Shown here: positions 31,125 to 38,968 of the stretch, in pieces
Numbering within the stretch: position 1 is the first letter of the stretch
How the letters are laid out: every line of letters starts with the position of its first letter
Source of the DNA: Gemmataceae bacterium
GTDB taxonomy: Bacteria; Planctomycetota; Planctomycetia; Gemmatales; Gemmataceae
Direction of reading: 5' to 3'
DNA: 41,580 nucleotides
Assembly: GCA_022616435.1 (NCBI GenBank)
Contig: JAKEET010000038.1
Span: 1 to 41,580 of the forward strand
Made by a program: the position numbers and the translations under genes
Notes under the pieces: model-generated
Database searches by the model: none
What the model saw: only the letters and a program-made list of their open reading frames with translations
What the model was told of the DNA's origin: nothing

Positions 31125-31340
31125 CTAGAACCGTGGCGGCGGGGGCGGCGGAATCTGGCCGTTGGCGCAGGGGGCGCCGGGCGGGCATGGCGCCGCCGGG
31201 ACGACCACCGCGGCTCGCGCCGTCGGGGCGGGGCAGCAACCCGGGGGGGCGGGGTAGGCGGCCCGATACGAGGAGGTGCTGTGACAGCCGGTGGCGGTCA
31301 AGGTGGCCAGGGCGGCGCAGAGCAGGCTGAATCGCAACAT
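31125..31340 (-). CDS. Small Pro/Ala/Cys-rich lipoprotein
   Basis: A 71-aa protein with signal MLRFSLLCAALATLTATGC; the lipobox LTATGC places the lipidated cysteine at 19. The mature 53 residues are low complexity (HSTSSYRAAYPAPPGCCPAPTARAAVVV...) and end in six prolines followed by RF. No domain is recognisable. The start has GGAG 8 nt upstream. It converges on yjbQ, with 6 nt between stops. Substrate for the Lnt enzyme encoded earlier in the window is a reasonable inference. Confidence 0.7.
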   Translation of the reverse strand: MLRFSLLCAALATLTATGCHSTSSYRAAYPAPPGCCPAPTARAAVVVPAAPCPPGAPCANGQIPPPPPPRF

Positions 31341-31822
31341 GACAGAGTCTCCAGGGGCGCAGGACGCATTCCACCCATTCGCGCCCGGGAACGGGCAGCA
31401 GCGTTTCGGGCACAGCGTTTCTTCGCGGAGCGCCGCGGGTTCGCTACGATACGTTCGTTACGACAAGCACGCCGAACCTGCGCCGCGCGCGTGGCAGGCA
31501 GCGCACGCTGCATGCAATCCGCGCCATTCCTATTCAGGGTAGGTTGCGCCCGCCGATCCTTGCAATGACTCATGACGAAAAACCTTCCGAAATCCGCGCG
31601 TTGCCGTCCGAGCGTGCGGTATGCGCGGCCTGTAGCAGTCGGGCCGACCGTACCGCTCGCGGGAGATGTGCGGATGGGCCACACTTGGACGGATTGCGGA
31701 ACATGGGAATTGAGTCGGGCGAGCGTCGCGGCGTCAGCGCGACGTGGTCGCGGTCACGTCGCCTTACGGCTGGACGCCCGCCCGATTTGGTAAGATGGCA
31801 TCATCCCGACGGAGGCGATCCC
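31341..31822. other. 482-nt divergent intergenic region, apparently non-coding
   Basis: This gap between the small lipoprotein and the TPR-like gene contains no frame I would accept. A 73-codon frame at 31572-31793 has an implausible Arg-rich sequence and no Shine-Dalgarno. TGGTAAGAT at 31788-31796 (an extended -10) is a candidate promoter 26 nt before the next ATG. Nothing else is recognisable. Confidence 0.4.
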
Positions 31823-32947
31823 ATGTGGCGGTGGACGTGGTTCGGCTGGATCCTGGCCGTCTTCACTCTTGCCAATCCGGTCCGGGCCGGCGTCTACAAC
31901 CCGGCCGAGCCTCCGTTCGAGGTGCCGCTGGACCCCGTGTACGTGGGAAAGTTCGGCCTGTCGCTCAAGATCATGGCCAGCATCGCGGCGCCGCAAGTCG
32001 AATTCGATTCGCCGCTGCGCCGCCGTTACTTCTTCCAGGAACAACTGTACGACCGCCTCGATCCCGCGAAGCTGTCCGTCGAGCAGAAGCTCCATTTCAG
32101 CTCGGTGCTGATCCGGCGGCGGCGGGCCGGCGATGCCATCGGGCTGTTGCAGCCCGCGACGCGCCAGCATCCGCAGGCGTTTCTCCTGCAATCGAATCTG
32201 GCCACCGCCTACGACATCAACGGCGACCGGCTCCGGGCCGTGGAGACCATGCGGGATTGCCTGGACACGTGGCCTAAGGATTGGAACGATCTGGACCCCG
32301 CCCAGCGCGAGTTCCTGACGGGCATCGGCTGGGCGCCCCGGCCCAAGGAGCGCGGCCCGGAAGAGGAGCCGTTCGTCTTCTTTCGCGAGGCGGACACCTA
32401 CTATCTCAAGTTGCTGCGGCTGCGTTCGCGCGAGCCCAAGGGCGCCGCGTTTGAAGCGGTGGACGCGCTGTTTGGCGACGACAAAGGCCCGGTCAAGTTC
32501 GTCAACGAAGCCGGCGTGTTCGAGCCGGGCAAGATCGCCAAGGCCGAACGGGCCAGGCTGCCGCGGAACGCGCGGAAGATCGTGCAGCAGCTTCTGGCGT
32601 GGCAGCCGAATGACCTGCGGCTGCAATGGCTGCTGGGCGAGATCCTGAACGCCAACGGCGACGTTAACGACATCAAGGCGGCCCGGTCGATCTTCGATGA
32701 GCTGGTGTATACCCGGGACGTGCGCGCCAAGGAAGTGATGGCGCGAAGGATCAAGCTCAACGAGTGGAAGGAGCCTCCGACGACCGCCAGCGCCGACAAC
32801 CCGTTTGGCGGCGGGAAAGATAATCCGCCGCCGTCGCCCGCCACGGACTGGCGCGGCTTGCTCATCGCCTTCGCGGCCGGGCTTCTCGTCGCCGTGTTCG
32901 GCTACTGGCAGATCCGCGAGATTCGCCGGCGGCGACAGCAGGCGTGA
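31823..32947 (+). CDS. Exported TPR-like protein with C-terminal membrane anchor
   Basis: A 374-aa protein. Start 31823 (MWRWTWFGWILAVFTLANPVRAG) is set by GGAGG 7 nt upstream and by the signal peptide; a longer frame to 31544 has no support. The middle is helical with tetratricopeptide-like spacing (AGDAIGLLQPATRQHPQAFLLQSNLATAYDINGDRLRAVETMRDCL, and QQLLAWQPNDLRLQWLLGEILNANGDVNDIKAARSIFDEL). A second membrane helix lies near the end (about 345-365, WRGLLIAFAAGLLVAVFGYWQI), followed by a short basic tail, so it is probably exposed to the periplasm and anchored at the C-terminus. It ends 137 nt before larC. Function unknown. Confidence 0.7.
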   Translation: MWRWTWFGWILAVFTLANPVRAGVYNPAEPPFEVPLDPVYVGKFGLSLKIMASIAAPQVEFDSPLRRRYFFQEQLYDRLDPAKLSVEQKLHFSSVLIRRRRAGDAIGLLQPATRQHPQAFLLQSNLATAYDINGDRLRAVETMRDCLDTWPKDWNDLDPAQREFLTGIGWAPRPKERGPEEEPFVFFREADTYYLKLLRLRSREPKGAAFEAVDALFGDDKGPVKFVNEAGVFEPGKIAKAERARLPRNARKIVQQLLAWQPNDLRLQWLLGEILNANGDVNDIKAARSIFDELVYTRDVRAKEVMARRIKLNEWKEPPTTASADNPFGGGKDNPPPSPATDWRGLLIAFAAGLLVAVFGYWQIREIRRRRQQA

Positions 32948-32973
32948 ACCGCGTGCGTGATTCCGCCGCACCC

Positions 32974-33059
32974 AACCCGAAGCGTAAGCGAGGCGAGAGG
33001 CGAAATCCCTCGCTTACGCTTCGGGTTGGTGCAGCACTAACCCGAAGCGTAAGCGAGGG
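32974..33059. repeat. Three copies of the CCCGAAGCGTAAGCGAGGG repeat
   Basis: Copies at 32974-32992 (plus), 33007-33027 (minus) and 33039-33059 (plus) are nearly identical; adjacent ones can pair into hairpins. In a forward frame they read PKRKRG and SLTLRVG, the familiar nonsense peptide seen in many planctomycete annotations. They lie between the TPR-like gene (27 nt after its stop) and larC. Confidence 0.9.
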
Positions 33060-33084
33060 ACGAGCCTGTCCCGGGAGAAACATC

Positions 33085-34257
33085 GTGCGCGTCGCTCACT
33101 TCGACTGTTTCAGCGGCATCTCCGGCGACATGACTCTGGCGGCGCTGTTCGACGCCGGCGTTCCCACCGAGCCGGTGCTGGCCGGCATCGCCTCGCTCGG
33201 GCTGCCGATTCAGATCGAGGTGGAAAAGGTCCGCAAGGGCGGCTTTGCCGCCACGCAGATTCACGTCGAAGCGCCGGAGCAAGACGAAGAACGGCACCTG
33301 CCCGACGTCGAGCAGATCCTCAGCCGCGGCCAGCTGACGCCCAGGCAGCGCGAGCTGGCGCTCAACATCTTTCGCCGGCTCGCGCACGCCGAGGCCGCGG
33401 TCCACGGCATGCCCATCGAGCGCGTCCATTTCCACGAGGTCGGCGCCCTCGACAGCATCGCCGACATCGCCGGCGCCGCCATCGCCCTCGACCTGCTCGG
33501 CGTGGACAGGTTCACGAGCGGCTCGGTGCCCACCGGTTCCGGCAGCGTCAAGTGCGCCCACGGCGTCATGCCGGTGCCGACGCCGGCGACCGCGGAGCTG
33601 CTCAAAGGCGTGCCGTTGCGGCCGACGACGATCAAGTCGGAGCTGACTACGCCGACCGGGGCGGCGATCCTGACAACCATCGTGCGGGACTGGACCGACA
33701 CGCCGGCCATGACCGTCGAACGGATCGGCATCGGGGCCGGCACGAAGGACTTCCGCGAGCAGCCGAATATCTTGCGGTTGTTCGTCGGTGAAGCTCGAGA
33801 CTTCGGAAGTCTGATCGATGTCGTGTGGGTGCTGGAGACGAACCTCGACGACGTGCCGGGCGAGGTGATCGGCTACTGCTTCGAACGGCTGCTCGCGGCG
33901 GGCGCCCTCGATGTATTCACGATCCCGATCCAGATGAAGAAGCAGCGGCCGGGCGTGCTGCTGTCGGTGCTCGCGGAAGCCGACAAGCTGCCGGCGCTCG
34001 AAGACATCCTGTTTCAGGAAACCGGGACGCTCGGCGTTCGGCGTTACGAGGCGCAGCGCGACAAGCTCCATCGCGAGGCGTGCTCCGTCGAAACCCCCTG
34101 GGGTCCGGTCCTGGGGAAGCTGAGCTGGCGCGAGGGGCGACCGAAGCAGTTCACGCCCGAATACGAGGACTGCGCCCGCATCGCCCGCGCCCAGCAGCGG
34201 CCCCTCCTCGAAGTATTCCAGATCGTTCAGCAAGCGTACTTGGTCAAGTCACGGTGA
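33085..34257 (+). CDS. larC: Nickel-pincer cofactor biosynthesis protein LarC
   Basis: A 390-aa LarC/DUF111 protein, which inserts nickel into the pincer cofactor of lactate racemase-type enzymes. Motifs are the N-terminal RVAHFDCFSGISGDMTLAALFDAG, the HFHEVGALDSIADIAGAAIAL segment, SGSVKCAHGVMPVPTPATAELL and LETNLDDVPGEVIGYCFERL. The start is GTG at 33085 with GGGAG 7 nt upstream; a reading frame extending to 32944 would only add translated repeat. The larA, larB and larE partners are not in the window. The next gene begins 4 nt after the stop, so they are probably cotranscribed. Confidence 0.92.
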   Translation: MRVAHFDCFSGISGDMTLAALFDAGVPTEPVLAGIASLGLPIQIEVEKVRKGGFAATQIHVEAPEQDEERHLPDVEQILSRGQLTPRQRELALNIFRRLAHAEAAVHGMPIERVHFHEVGALDSIADIAGAAIALDLLGVDRFTSGSVPTGSGSVKCAHGVMPVPTPATAELLKGVPLRPTTIKSELTTPTGAAILTTIVRDWTDTPAMTVERIGIGAGTKDFREQPNILRLFVGEARDFGSLIDVVWVLETNLDDVPGEVIGYCFERLLAAGALDVFTIPIQMKKQRPGVLLSVLAEADKLPALEDILFQETGTLGVRRYEAQRDKLHREACSVETPWGPVLGKLSWREGRPKQFTPEYEDCARIARAQQRPLLEVFQIVQQAYLVKSR

Positions 34258-34261
34258 TGTC

Positions 34262-34858
34262 ATGCGCGATCCGCAAGTGTGGAGTGTGACGGCCGAGGAC
34301 GGCATCCACGTCGTCGTCTTCAAGGACGGCGTATTCTATGCGGGCATGATCCCGGCCGGCGAGTACTCCAAGTTTCCCAAGGAAATCGAAGACGAAGAGG
34401 ATGTCGAGGCGCTCCTGGGCAAGGATTGTCCGCGGGCCGGCCTCGACGAGATCACTCGCGTCGTCGCCCGGAACACCGGCGACCTGATCCTGGAAAGCGG
34501 CGACGAGGAGCTTCTGAAAGCGCCGATGAAGCAGGAAGGCATCAAGGTGCTCGAGGCGATCCAGGACGAGAAAGGCCGCGGCTGGGAAGTGGATGTGCAG
34601 AGCAAGATGCGCCTCGGCAGCGCGCTCATCGCCGTCGTGGTCGCGATCGTCATGGGCGGCGGCATGGTCTGGGTCTACTTCGGCGTCGTCAGCGGCCGGA
34701 TTCGCCGCATTCATTGGCTGTTCGCATGGCTGATCAACACCTTCGGACCGATCGTGCTGCTCATCACCGCGGTCCTGATCGTGATCGGCGCCATGGCGGC
34801 CTTCGGCTACTACCTGACGCATCCGGCCGAGACGTGGACGTTGGAAGAGGAAAGGTGA
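34262..34858 (+). CDS. Uncharacterised membrane protein downstream of larC
   Basis: A 198-aa protein, start ATG 34262, 4 nt after larC. Residues 1-110 are soluble and acidic (VWSVTAEDGIHVVVFKDGVFYAGMIPAGEYSKFPKEIEDEEDVEALLG), followed by two transmembrane helices: about 118-138 (LGSALIAVVVAIVMGGGMVWVYF) and 158-178 (IVLLITAVLIVIGAMAAFGYY). It ends THPAETWTLEEER. I do not recognise a family. Position suggests cotranscription with larC, but a role in the nickel pathway is only a guess. Confidence 0.65.
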   Translation: MRDPQVWSVTAEDGIHVVVFKDGVFYAGMIPAGEYSKFPKEIEDEEDVEALLGKDCPRAGLDEITRVVARNTGDLILESGDEELLKAPMKQEGIKVLEAIQDEKGRGWEVDVQSKMRLGSALIAVVVAIVMGGGMVWVYFGVVSGRIRRIHWLFAWLINTFGPIVLLITAVLIVIGAMAAFGYYLTHPAETWTLEEER

Positions 34859-34864
34859 GAATAC

Positions 34865-34969
34865 GTTTAGCCCCGGTTCGAAGAACCGGGGCGGGCCGAA
34901 TCCCGCGCGGCGCCGTCTCGGCAATGCCAGGGATCCCGTCCGCCCCGGGTCTGCGAACCGGGGCTAAAC
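34865..34969. repeat. 30-bp inverted repeat of the GTTTAGCCCCGGTTCG family
   Basis: The left end 34865-34894 and the right end 34940-34969 are imperfect reverse complements (about 26 of 30) with 45 nt between; each half also folds by itself (CCCCGGTTC/GAACCGGGG). It starts 6 nt after the stop of the membrane protein. The half at 27300-27326 belongs to the same family. Confidence 0.85.
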
Positions 34970-35026
34970 ATTGCCAATGCCTGGACATTGCCACTGGCCG
35001 AGCGCCATTGATGCCGGGGTGTTCCC

Positions 35027-37753
35027 ATGCCGACCGCCAACGAAATCCGCCAGCAGTTCCTCGACTTCTTCTGTCAGAAGCACGGCCACACGTTCGTGCC
35101 GTCGTCGCCGGTGGTGCCGGAGGGCGATCCGACGCTCTTGTTCGCCAATGCCGGCATGAATCAGTTCAAGCCGTACTTCCTCGGCACGGAGAAGCCGCCG
35201 TATCCGCGGGCCGCCAACACGCAGAAGTGCATCCGCGCCGGCGGCAAGCACAACGACCTCGACGACGTCGGCAAGGACACGTACCACCACACCTTCTTCG
35301 AGATGCTCGGGAACTGGAGCTTCGGCGATTACTTCAAGAAGGAGGCGATCCAGTGGGCCTGGGAGCTGCTCACCGAGGTGTGGCGGCTCGACAAGAGCCG
35401 GCTGCACGTGACGGTCTTCGAAGGCGATCCGGACAACGGCATCCCGCGCGACGATGAGGCGGCGGACCACTGGCGCACGGTCGCGGGCGTCGAGCCGGCC
35501 CACATCCACTACGGCAACAAGAAGGACAACTTCTGGGAGATGGGCGAGACCGGTCCGTGCGGCCCGTGCACCGAAATCCACATCGACCGCACCGCGGACA
35601 AGTCCGGCGCCAGCCTGGTCAACAAGGGCTCGGCGGACGTGATCGAGATCTGGAACCTGGTGTTCATCCAGTTCAACCGCAACGCCGACAAGTCGCTGAC
35701 GCCGCTGCCGGCCAAGCACGTCGATACCGGCATGGGCTTCGAGCGCGTGACCGCGGTGCTGCAAGGCAAGACGAGCAACTATGACACCGATGTGTTCACG
35801 CCGATCATGGACGCCATCGGCAAGCTGACCGGTAAGCAATACGGCGGCCGGCTCGACGACATGGTGGACACGGGCTTTCGCGTCATCGCCGATCATCTGC
35901 GGATGGCGACGTTCGCGATCACCGACGGCGCTCGCCCTGGGAACAAGAAGCGCGACGCGGTGCTGCGCAGCGTGATCCGCCGGGCGGTCCGCTTCGGGTA
36001 CCAGTATTTCGAGCGCCGGGAGCCGTTCATGTTCCAGCTCGTTCCGACGGTGGTCGAGCAGATCGGGGCCGCCTTTCCGGAGTTGACGAAGAACCCGCAG
36101 CAGGTGATGCACATTCTGCGCGACGAGGAGGCCGAGTTCTTCAACACGGTTCAGCGCGGGTTGACGCATTTCGAGCAGGCCATCGCCAAGGCGCAGGAGG
36201 CGGCCGATCAACGTGCCGCGTCGGCGACCGAGGAAGGCACGGTGGCCAAGATCAGCGGCGACGATGCCGCCCACTTGCAGACCACGTACGGCTTTCCCAT
36301 CGATCTGACCGCGCAGATGGCGCTGGAGAAGGGGCTGGGCATCGACCTGGAGGGTTATCAAGCGGCGATGGAGCGGCATCGCGAGATCTCGGGGCAAGGC
36401 CGCGAGAAGTCCGTCATCGCCGCGGTGCAGGGCGACCTTCCCGCGACCGACGATTCCCTCAAATACAAAGGCCTGACCGCCAAGGCCAAGATCGTCGCCT
36501 GGGTAAAGGGCAACCTCGTCGGCGCCAGCGGCAAGCTCGGGCCCGGCGACCAGGTCGGCCTCGTGCTCAACAAGACCAACTTCTACGCTGAGCAGGGCGG
36601 GCAGGTCGGCGACCAGGGCTGGATCAAGACGAAGACCGGGACCTTCGAGGTCGCCGACACGCAGCGGCTCGGCGACACCGTGCTGCACACCGGCCGCGTC
36701 CACGAAGGCAGCATCAAGATCGGCCAACCGGCGACGCTGGAAGTGTCCGGCATTCGCGCGGACACGATGCGCAATCACACGACAACGCATCTGCTCAACT
36801 GGGCCCTGCGCAAGGTGCTGGGCGAGCACATCGAACAGAAGGGCTCGCTCGTCGATGCCGCCAAGACGCGCTTCGACTTCGCCCACGATCAACCGTTGAC
36901 GCCGGAGCAGGTCGCCGAGGTCGAACGGCTGGTGAACGAGAAGATCTACGCCGATCTACCCGTGATTGCGGAGAAGATGCCGCTCGAAGAAGCCAAGAAG
37001 CTGCCGGGGGTGCGGGCGGTGTTCGGCGAAAAGTATCCCGATCCGGTGCGCGTGCTGGTCATCGGGGCCAGGAAGCCGGGCGTGGCGACGCTCGATCACT
37101 CGATCGAGTTCTGCGGCGGCACGCACCTGACGCACACCGGCGAGGCGGGGTTCTTCAAGATCGTCAGCCAGGAATTGGTCGGCAAGGGCGTCCGCCGCGT
37201 GACCGCGGTCACCGGCAAGGAAGCGGTCGCGACCGTGCAGCGCATGGCAACGCTGGTGGACGATCTGACGGGCCGGTTCCGGTGCCGCCCGGAAGACCTA
37301 TCCGCGCGCATCGACGCGCTGCAGGACGAGATCAAGAAGCTGCAGCAGCAGGTGAAGAAAGGCGCCGCGACCGATCTGGCCGGCGCCGCGGACAAGCTGC
37401 TCACCACGGCCACGCAAGTCAACGGCAGCCAGGTGATCGTCGGCGAAATGCCGGCCGGGCCCGAGGAGCAGCTTCGCAGCCAGGTCGATCGCATCAAGCA
37501 GAAGGCGGGGAGCGCGGTGGTGCTGATCGGCTGGGTGAACGACGACAAGGTAGGACTCTTGGCCGCGGCGACCGACGACCTGGTGCAGAAGGGCGTCCAC
37601 GCCGGCAAGCTGGTCGGGGAGGTGGCGAAGCTGGTCGGCGGCGGCGGCGGCGGCCGGCCCAACATGGCCCAGGCCGGCGGCAAGGAGCCGGGGAAGCTGG
37701 GCGAGGCGCTGGTCGCGGGCCGCAAGCTGGCGGAGGCGCAGTTGACGAAGTGA
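35027..37753 (+). CDS. alaS: Alanine--tRNA ligase
   Basis: A 908-aa class II synthetase. The catalytic domain begins NEIRQQFLDFFCQKHGHTFVPSSPVVP and includes the TYHHTFFEMLGNWSFGDYFKKEAI signature. The editing domain has its metal ligands in place: H584 and H588 in NHTTTHLL, C696 and H700 in FCGGTHLTHTGE. The C-terminal oligomerisation/DHHA1 part ends in the glycine-rich GGGGGGRPNMAQAGG. All domains are present at normal length. The start ATG 35027 has GGGGTG 6 nt upstream. It stands alone, 168 nt after the previous gene and 49 nt before the toxin module. Confidence 0.96.
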   Translation: MPTANEIRQQFLDFFCQKHGHTFVPSSPVVPEGDPTLLFANAGMNQFKPYFLGTEKPPYPRAANTQKCIRAGGKHNDLDDVGKDTYHHTFFEMLGNWSFGDYFKKEAIQWAWELLTEVWRLDKSRLHVTVFEGDPDNGIPRDDEAADHWRTVAGVEPAHIHYGNKKDNFWEMGETGPCGPCTEIHIDRTADKSGASLVNKGSADVIEIWNLVFIQFNRNADKSLTPLPAKHVDTGMGFERVTAVLQGKTSNYDTDVFTPIMDAIGKLTGKQYGGRLDDMVDTGFRVIADHLRMATFAITDGARPGNKKRDAVLRSVIRRAVRFGYQYFERREPFMFQLVPTVVEQIGAAFPELTKNPQQVMHILRDEEAEFFNTVQRGLTHFEQAIAKAQEAADQRAASATEEGTVAKISGDDAAHLQTTYGFPIDLTAQMALEKGLGIDLEGYQAAMERHREISGQGREKSVIAAVQGDLPATDDSLKYKGLTAKAKIVAWVKGNLVGASGKLGPGDQVGLVLNKTNFYAEQGGQVGDQGWIKTKTGTFEVADTQRLGDTVLHTGRVHEGSIKIGQPATLEVSGIRADTMRNHTTTHLLNWALRKVLGEHIEQKGSLVDAAKTRFDFAHDQPLTPEQVAEVERLVNEKIYADLPVIAEKMPLEEAKKLPGVRAVFGEKYPDPVRVLVIGARKPGVATLDHSIEFCGGTHLTHTGEAGFFKIVSQELVGKGVRRVTAVTGKEAVATVQRMATLVDDLTGRFRCRPEDLSARIDALQDEIKKLQQQVKKGAATDLAGAADKLLTTATQVNGSQVIVGEMPAGPEEQLRSQVDRIKQKAGSAVVLIGWVNDDKVGLLAAATDDLVQKGVHAGKLVGEVAKLVGGGGGGRPNMAQAGGKEPGKLGEALVAGRKLAEAQLTK

Positions 37754-37802
37754 GCCCACGTATCAGACAATGGAGGCGATGTGAACAAAGGACGGTGCAA
37801 AC

Positions 37803-38045
37803 ATGAAGAATGACAAGGGAAACAACTGGGAAGCGCGTCTGTCGCGTCTCGAGGAAGACGTGCGACACATCAAGTCGAAGCTTGACGAGGGCTCTCCGAA
37901 ACCGGGTTGGCAAGCGATGGTCGGGAGTCTCGGGGGCGATCCCATCTTCGAAGAGATCCACCGAATCACCATGGAGCTCATCGAGAAGGACCGGGAAAAG
38001 GACAAACGGCGAATGCGGCGCGGGGCGGCGAGAGCGAAGAAGTAA
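37803..38045 (+). CDS. Putative antitoxin of second PIN module
   Basis: An 80-aa, highly charged protein: NNWEARLSRLEEDVRHIKSKLDEG at the start suggests a short coiled coil; PIFEEIHRITMELIEKDREKDKRRMRRG follows. Its location, 12 nt before a PIN-domain gene, and its size make an antitoxin role likely; the sequence is not a standard VapB ribbon-helix-helix or AbrB domain that I recognise. The start has AGGA about 10 nt upstream. The basic tail (RRMRRGAARAKK) could bind nucleic acid. Confidence 0.62.
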   Translation: MKNDKGNNWEARLSRLEEDVRHIKSKLDEGSPKPGWQAMVGSLGGDPIFEEIHRITMELIEKDREKDKRRMRRGAARAKK

Positions 38046-38057
38046 CGGAGTCGCTTC

Positions 38058-38489
38058 ATGGATGCGCTGTTGGACACCGACCATTTCTCGATCCTTCAAC
38101 AACGTCGGCAACCGGCCTGTTTCTACCTGGAGAAGCGATTGCAGTCGCCGCCAGTTCCGACCGTGAAGATCTCGATTGTTTCGTTTCAAGAACAAGCTCG
38201 CGGCTGGTTGGCCTGGCTCCATCGCGCCCGCAAACCACCGGATGTGCTCAAGGGATACTCCTTCCTGCAGGAACTCTTGCATTGGTACACGAAGTTCGAG
38301 GTTCTACCGTTCGATGCCCCCGCACTCGCGGAGTTCCAGCGCTTGCGTGCGATGAAGGTCCGCATTGGCACCAGAGATTTGCGAATCGCCGCCATCGCCA
38401 ACGTACATGGCGCGACCGTTCTCTCCCGCAACCTCCGCGACTTCCGCCAGGCGCCCGGCCTCCTCGTTGAAGATTGGACCGTGCCATGA
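38058..38489 (+). CDS. PIN-domain toxin (VapC family)
   Basis: A 143-aa VapC-type ribonuclease. Acidic residues are D6 and D8 in ALLDTDHFS, E45 in VSFQEQARGW and D107 in GTRDLRIAAIA. The C-terminal ATVLSRNLRDFRQAPGLLVEDW is the family's standard ending, with N125 and D128. The start has GGAG 7 nt upstream. It follows the putative antitoxin by 12 nt, and its TGA overlaps the next ATG (ATGA, 38486-38489), so a third gene is translationally coupled to it. Confidence 0.9.
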   Translation: MDALLDTDHFSILQQRRQPACFYLEKRLQSPPVPTVKISIVSFQEQARGWLAWLHRARKPPDVLKGYSFLQELLHWYTKFEVLPFDAPALAEFQRLRAMKVRIGTRDLRIAAIANVHGATVLSRNLRDFRQAPGLLVEDWTVP

Positions 38490-38929
38490 CCGACGCGACG
38501 GAACCCAGCGCCCTCGAATCCGACCCCAACTTCCCCAGCGGGCCGTGGACCGGCTTCTTCCTCCAGCCCCAGCTCCCCGGCAAGCACCGCATGGAACTGC
38601 ACCTCGCGTTCCAGCAAGGCGTCATGACCGGCGAGGGCCGCGATCGCGTCGGCGACTTCACCGTGAAGGGCCGCTACGAAGTTGCGACCGGCCAGTGTCA
38701 CTGGACCAAGCGTTACGTCGGCCGGCATGACGTGCTCTACAAGGGCTTCAACGAAGGCAAAGGCATCTGGGGCGTGTGGCAGATTCCGCCCAGCCAGAAC
38801 CTCGGCCTGGACTGGCGCGGCGGCTTCCACATCTGGCCCGAAGGCATGCCCGACCCCACCGGCGACCGGCTGGACGAGGAGGCGGATGTGCCGGTCGAGG
38901 AGCTGGAATTGGCGACCGCGGATCAGTGA
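38486..38929 (+). CDS. Uncharacterised protein coupled to the PIN toxin gene
   Basis: A 147-aa soluble protein; the start at 38486 overlaps the toxin stop by 4 nt. An acidic N-terminus (MTDATEPSALESDPNFPSGPW) leads into a compact domain: WTGFFLQPQLPGKHRMELHLAFQQGVMTGEGRDRVGDFTVKGRYE, CHWTKRYVGRHDVLYKGFNEGKGIWGVWQI and WRGGFHIWP. The pattern of aromatic and Gly residues in alternating strands suggests a beta-rich fold, similar to lipocalin-like or DUF-type proteins, but I do not recognise it. Whether it belongs to the toxin module or is a coincidental passenger cannot be decided from sequence. Confidence 0.65.
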   Translation: MTDATEPSALESDPNFPSGPWTGFFLQPQLPGKHRMELHLAFQQGVMTGEGRDRVGDFTVKGRYEVATGQCHWTKRYVGRHDVLYKGFNEGKGIWGVWQIPPSQNLGLDWRGGFHIWPEGMPDPTGDRLDEEADVPVEELELATADQ

Positions 38930-38933
38930 GCGC

Positions 38934-38962
38934 TTGACGTTCGCTCCACCCGGATCAATACT
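38934..38962 (+). promoter_or_regulatory. Candidate promoter for a leaderless PSD1 transcript
   Basis: TTGACG (38934-38939, five of six consensus bases), a 17-nt spacer and AATACT (38957-38962). Transcription would begin about 38969, the A of the PSD1 start codon; no Shine-Dalgarno precedes it. Confidence 0.45.
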
Positions 38963-38968
38963 GCTAGC

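Noticed and set aside
31572..31793. 73-codon frame in the gap before the TPR-like gene
   Set aside because: No Shine-Dalgarno, arginine-rich and compositionally like a shadow frame; no recognisable motif.
32974..33059. CRISPR-like triplet of repeats
   Set aside because: The copies alternate in orientation and there is no spacer pattern; this is the known interspersed repeat type of planctomycetes.
32944..33084. N-terminal extension of LarC by 47 residues
   Set aside because: It translates the intergenic CCCGAAGCGTAAGCGAGGG repeats (PKRKRG/SLTLRVG). The family start RVAHFDCFSG is at 33085 with its own Shine-Dalgarno.
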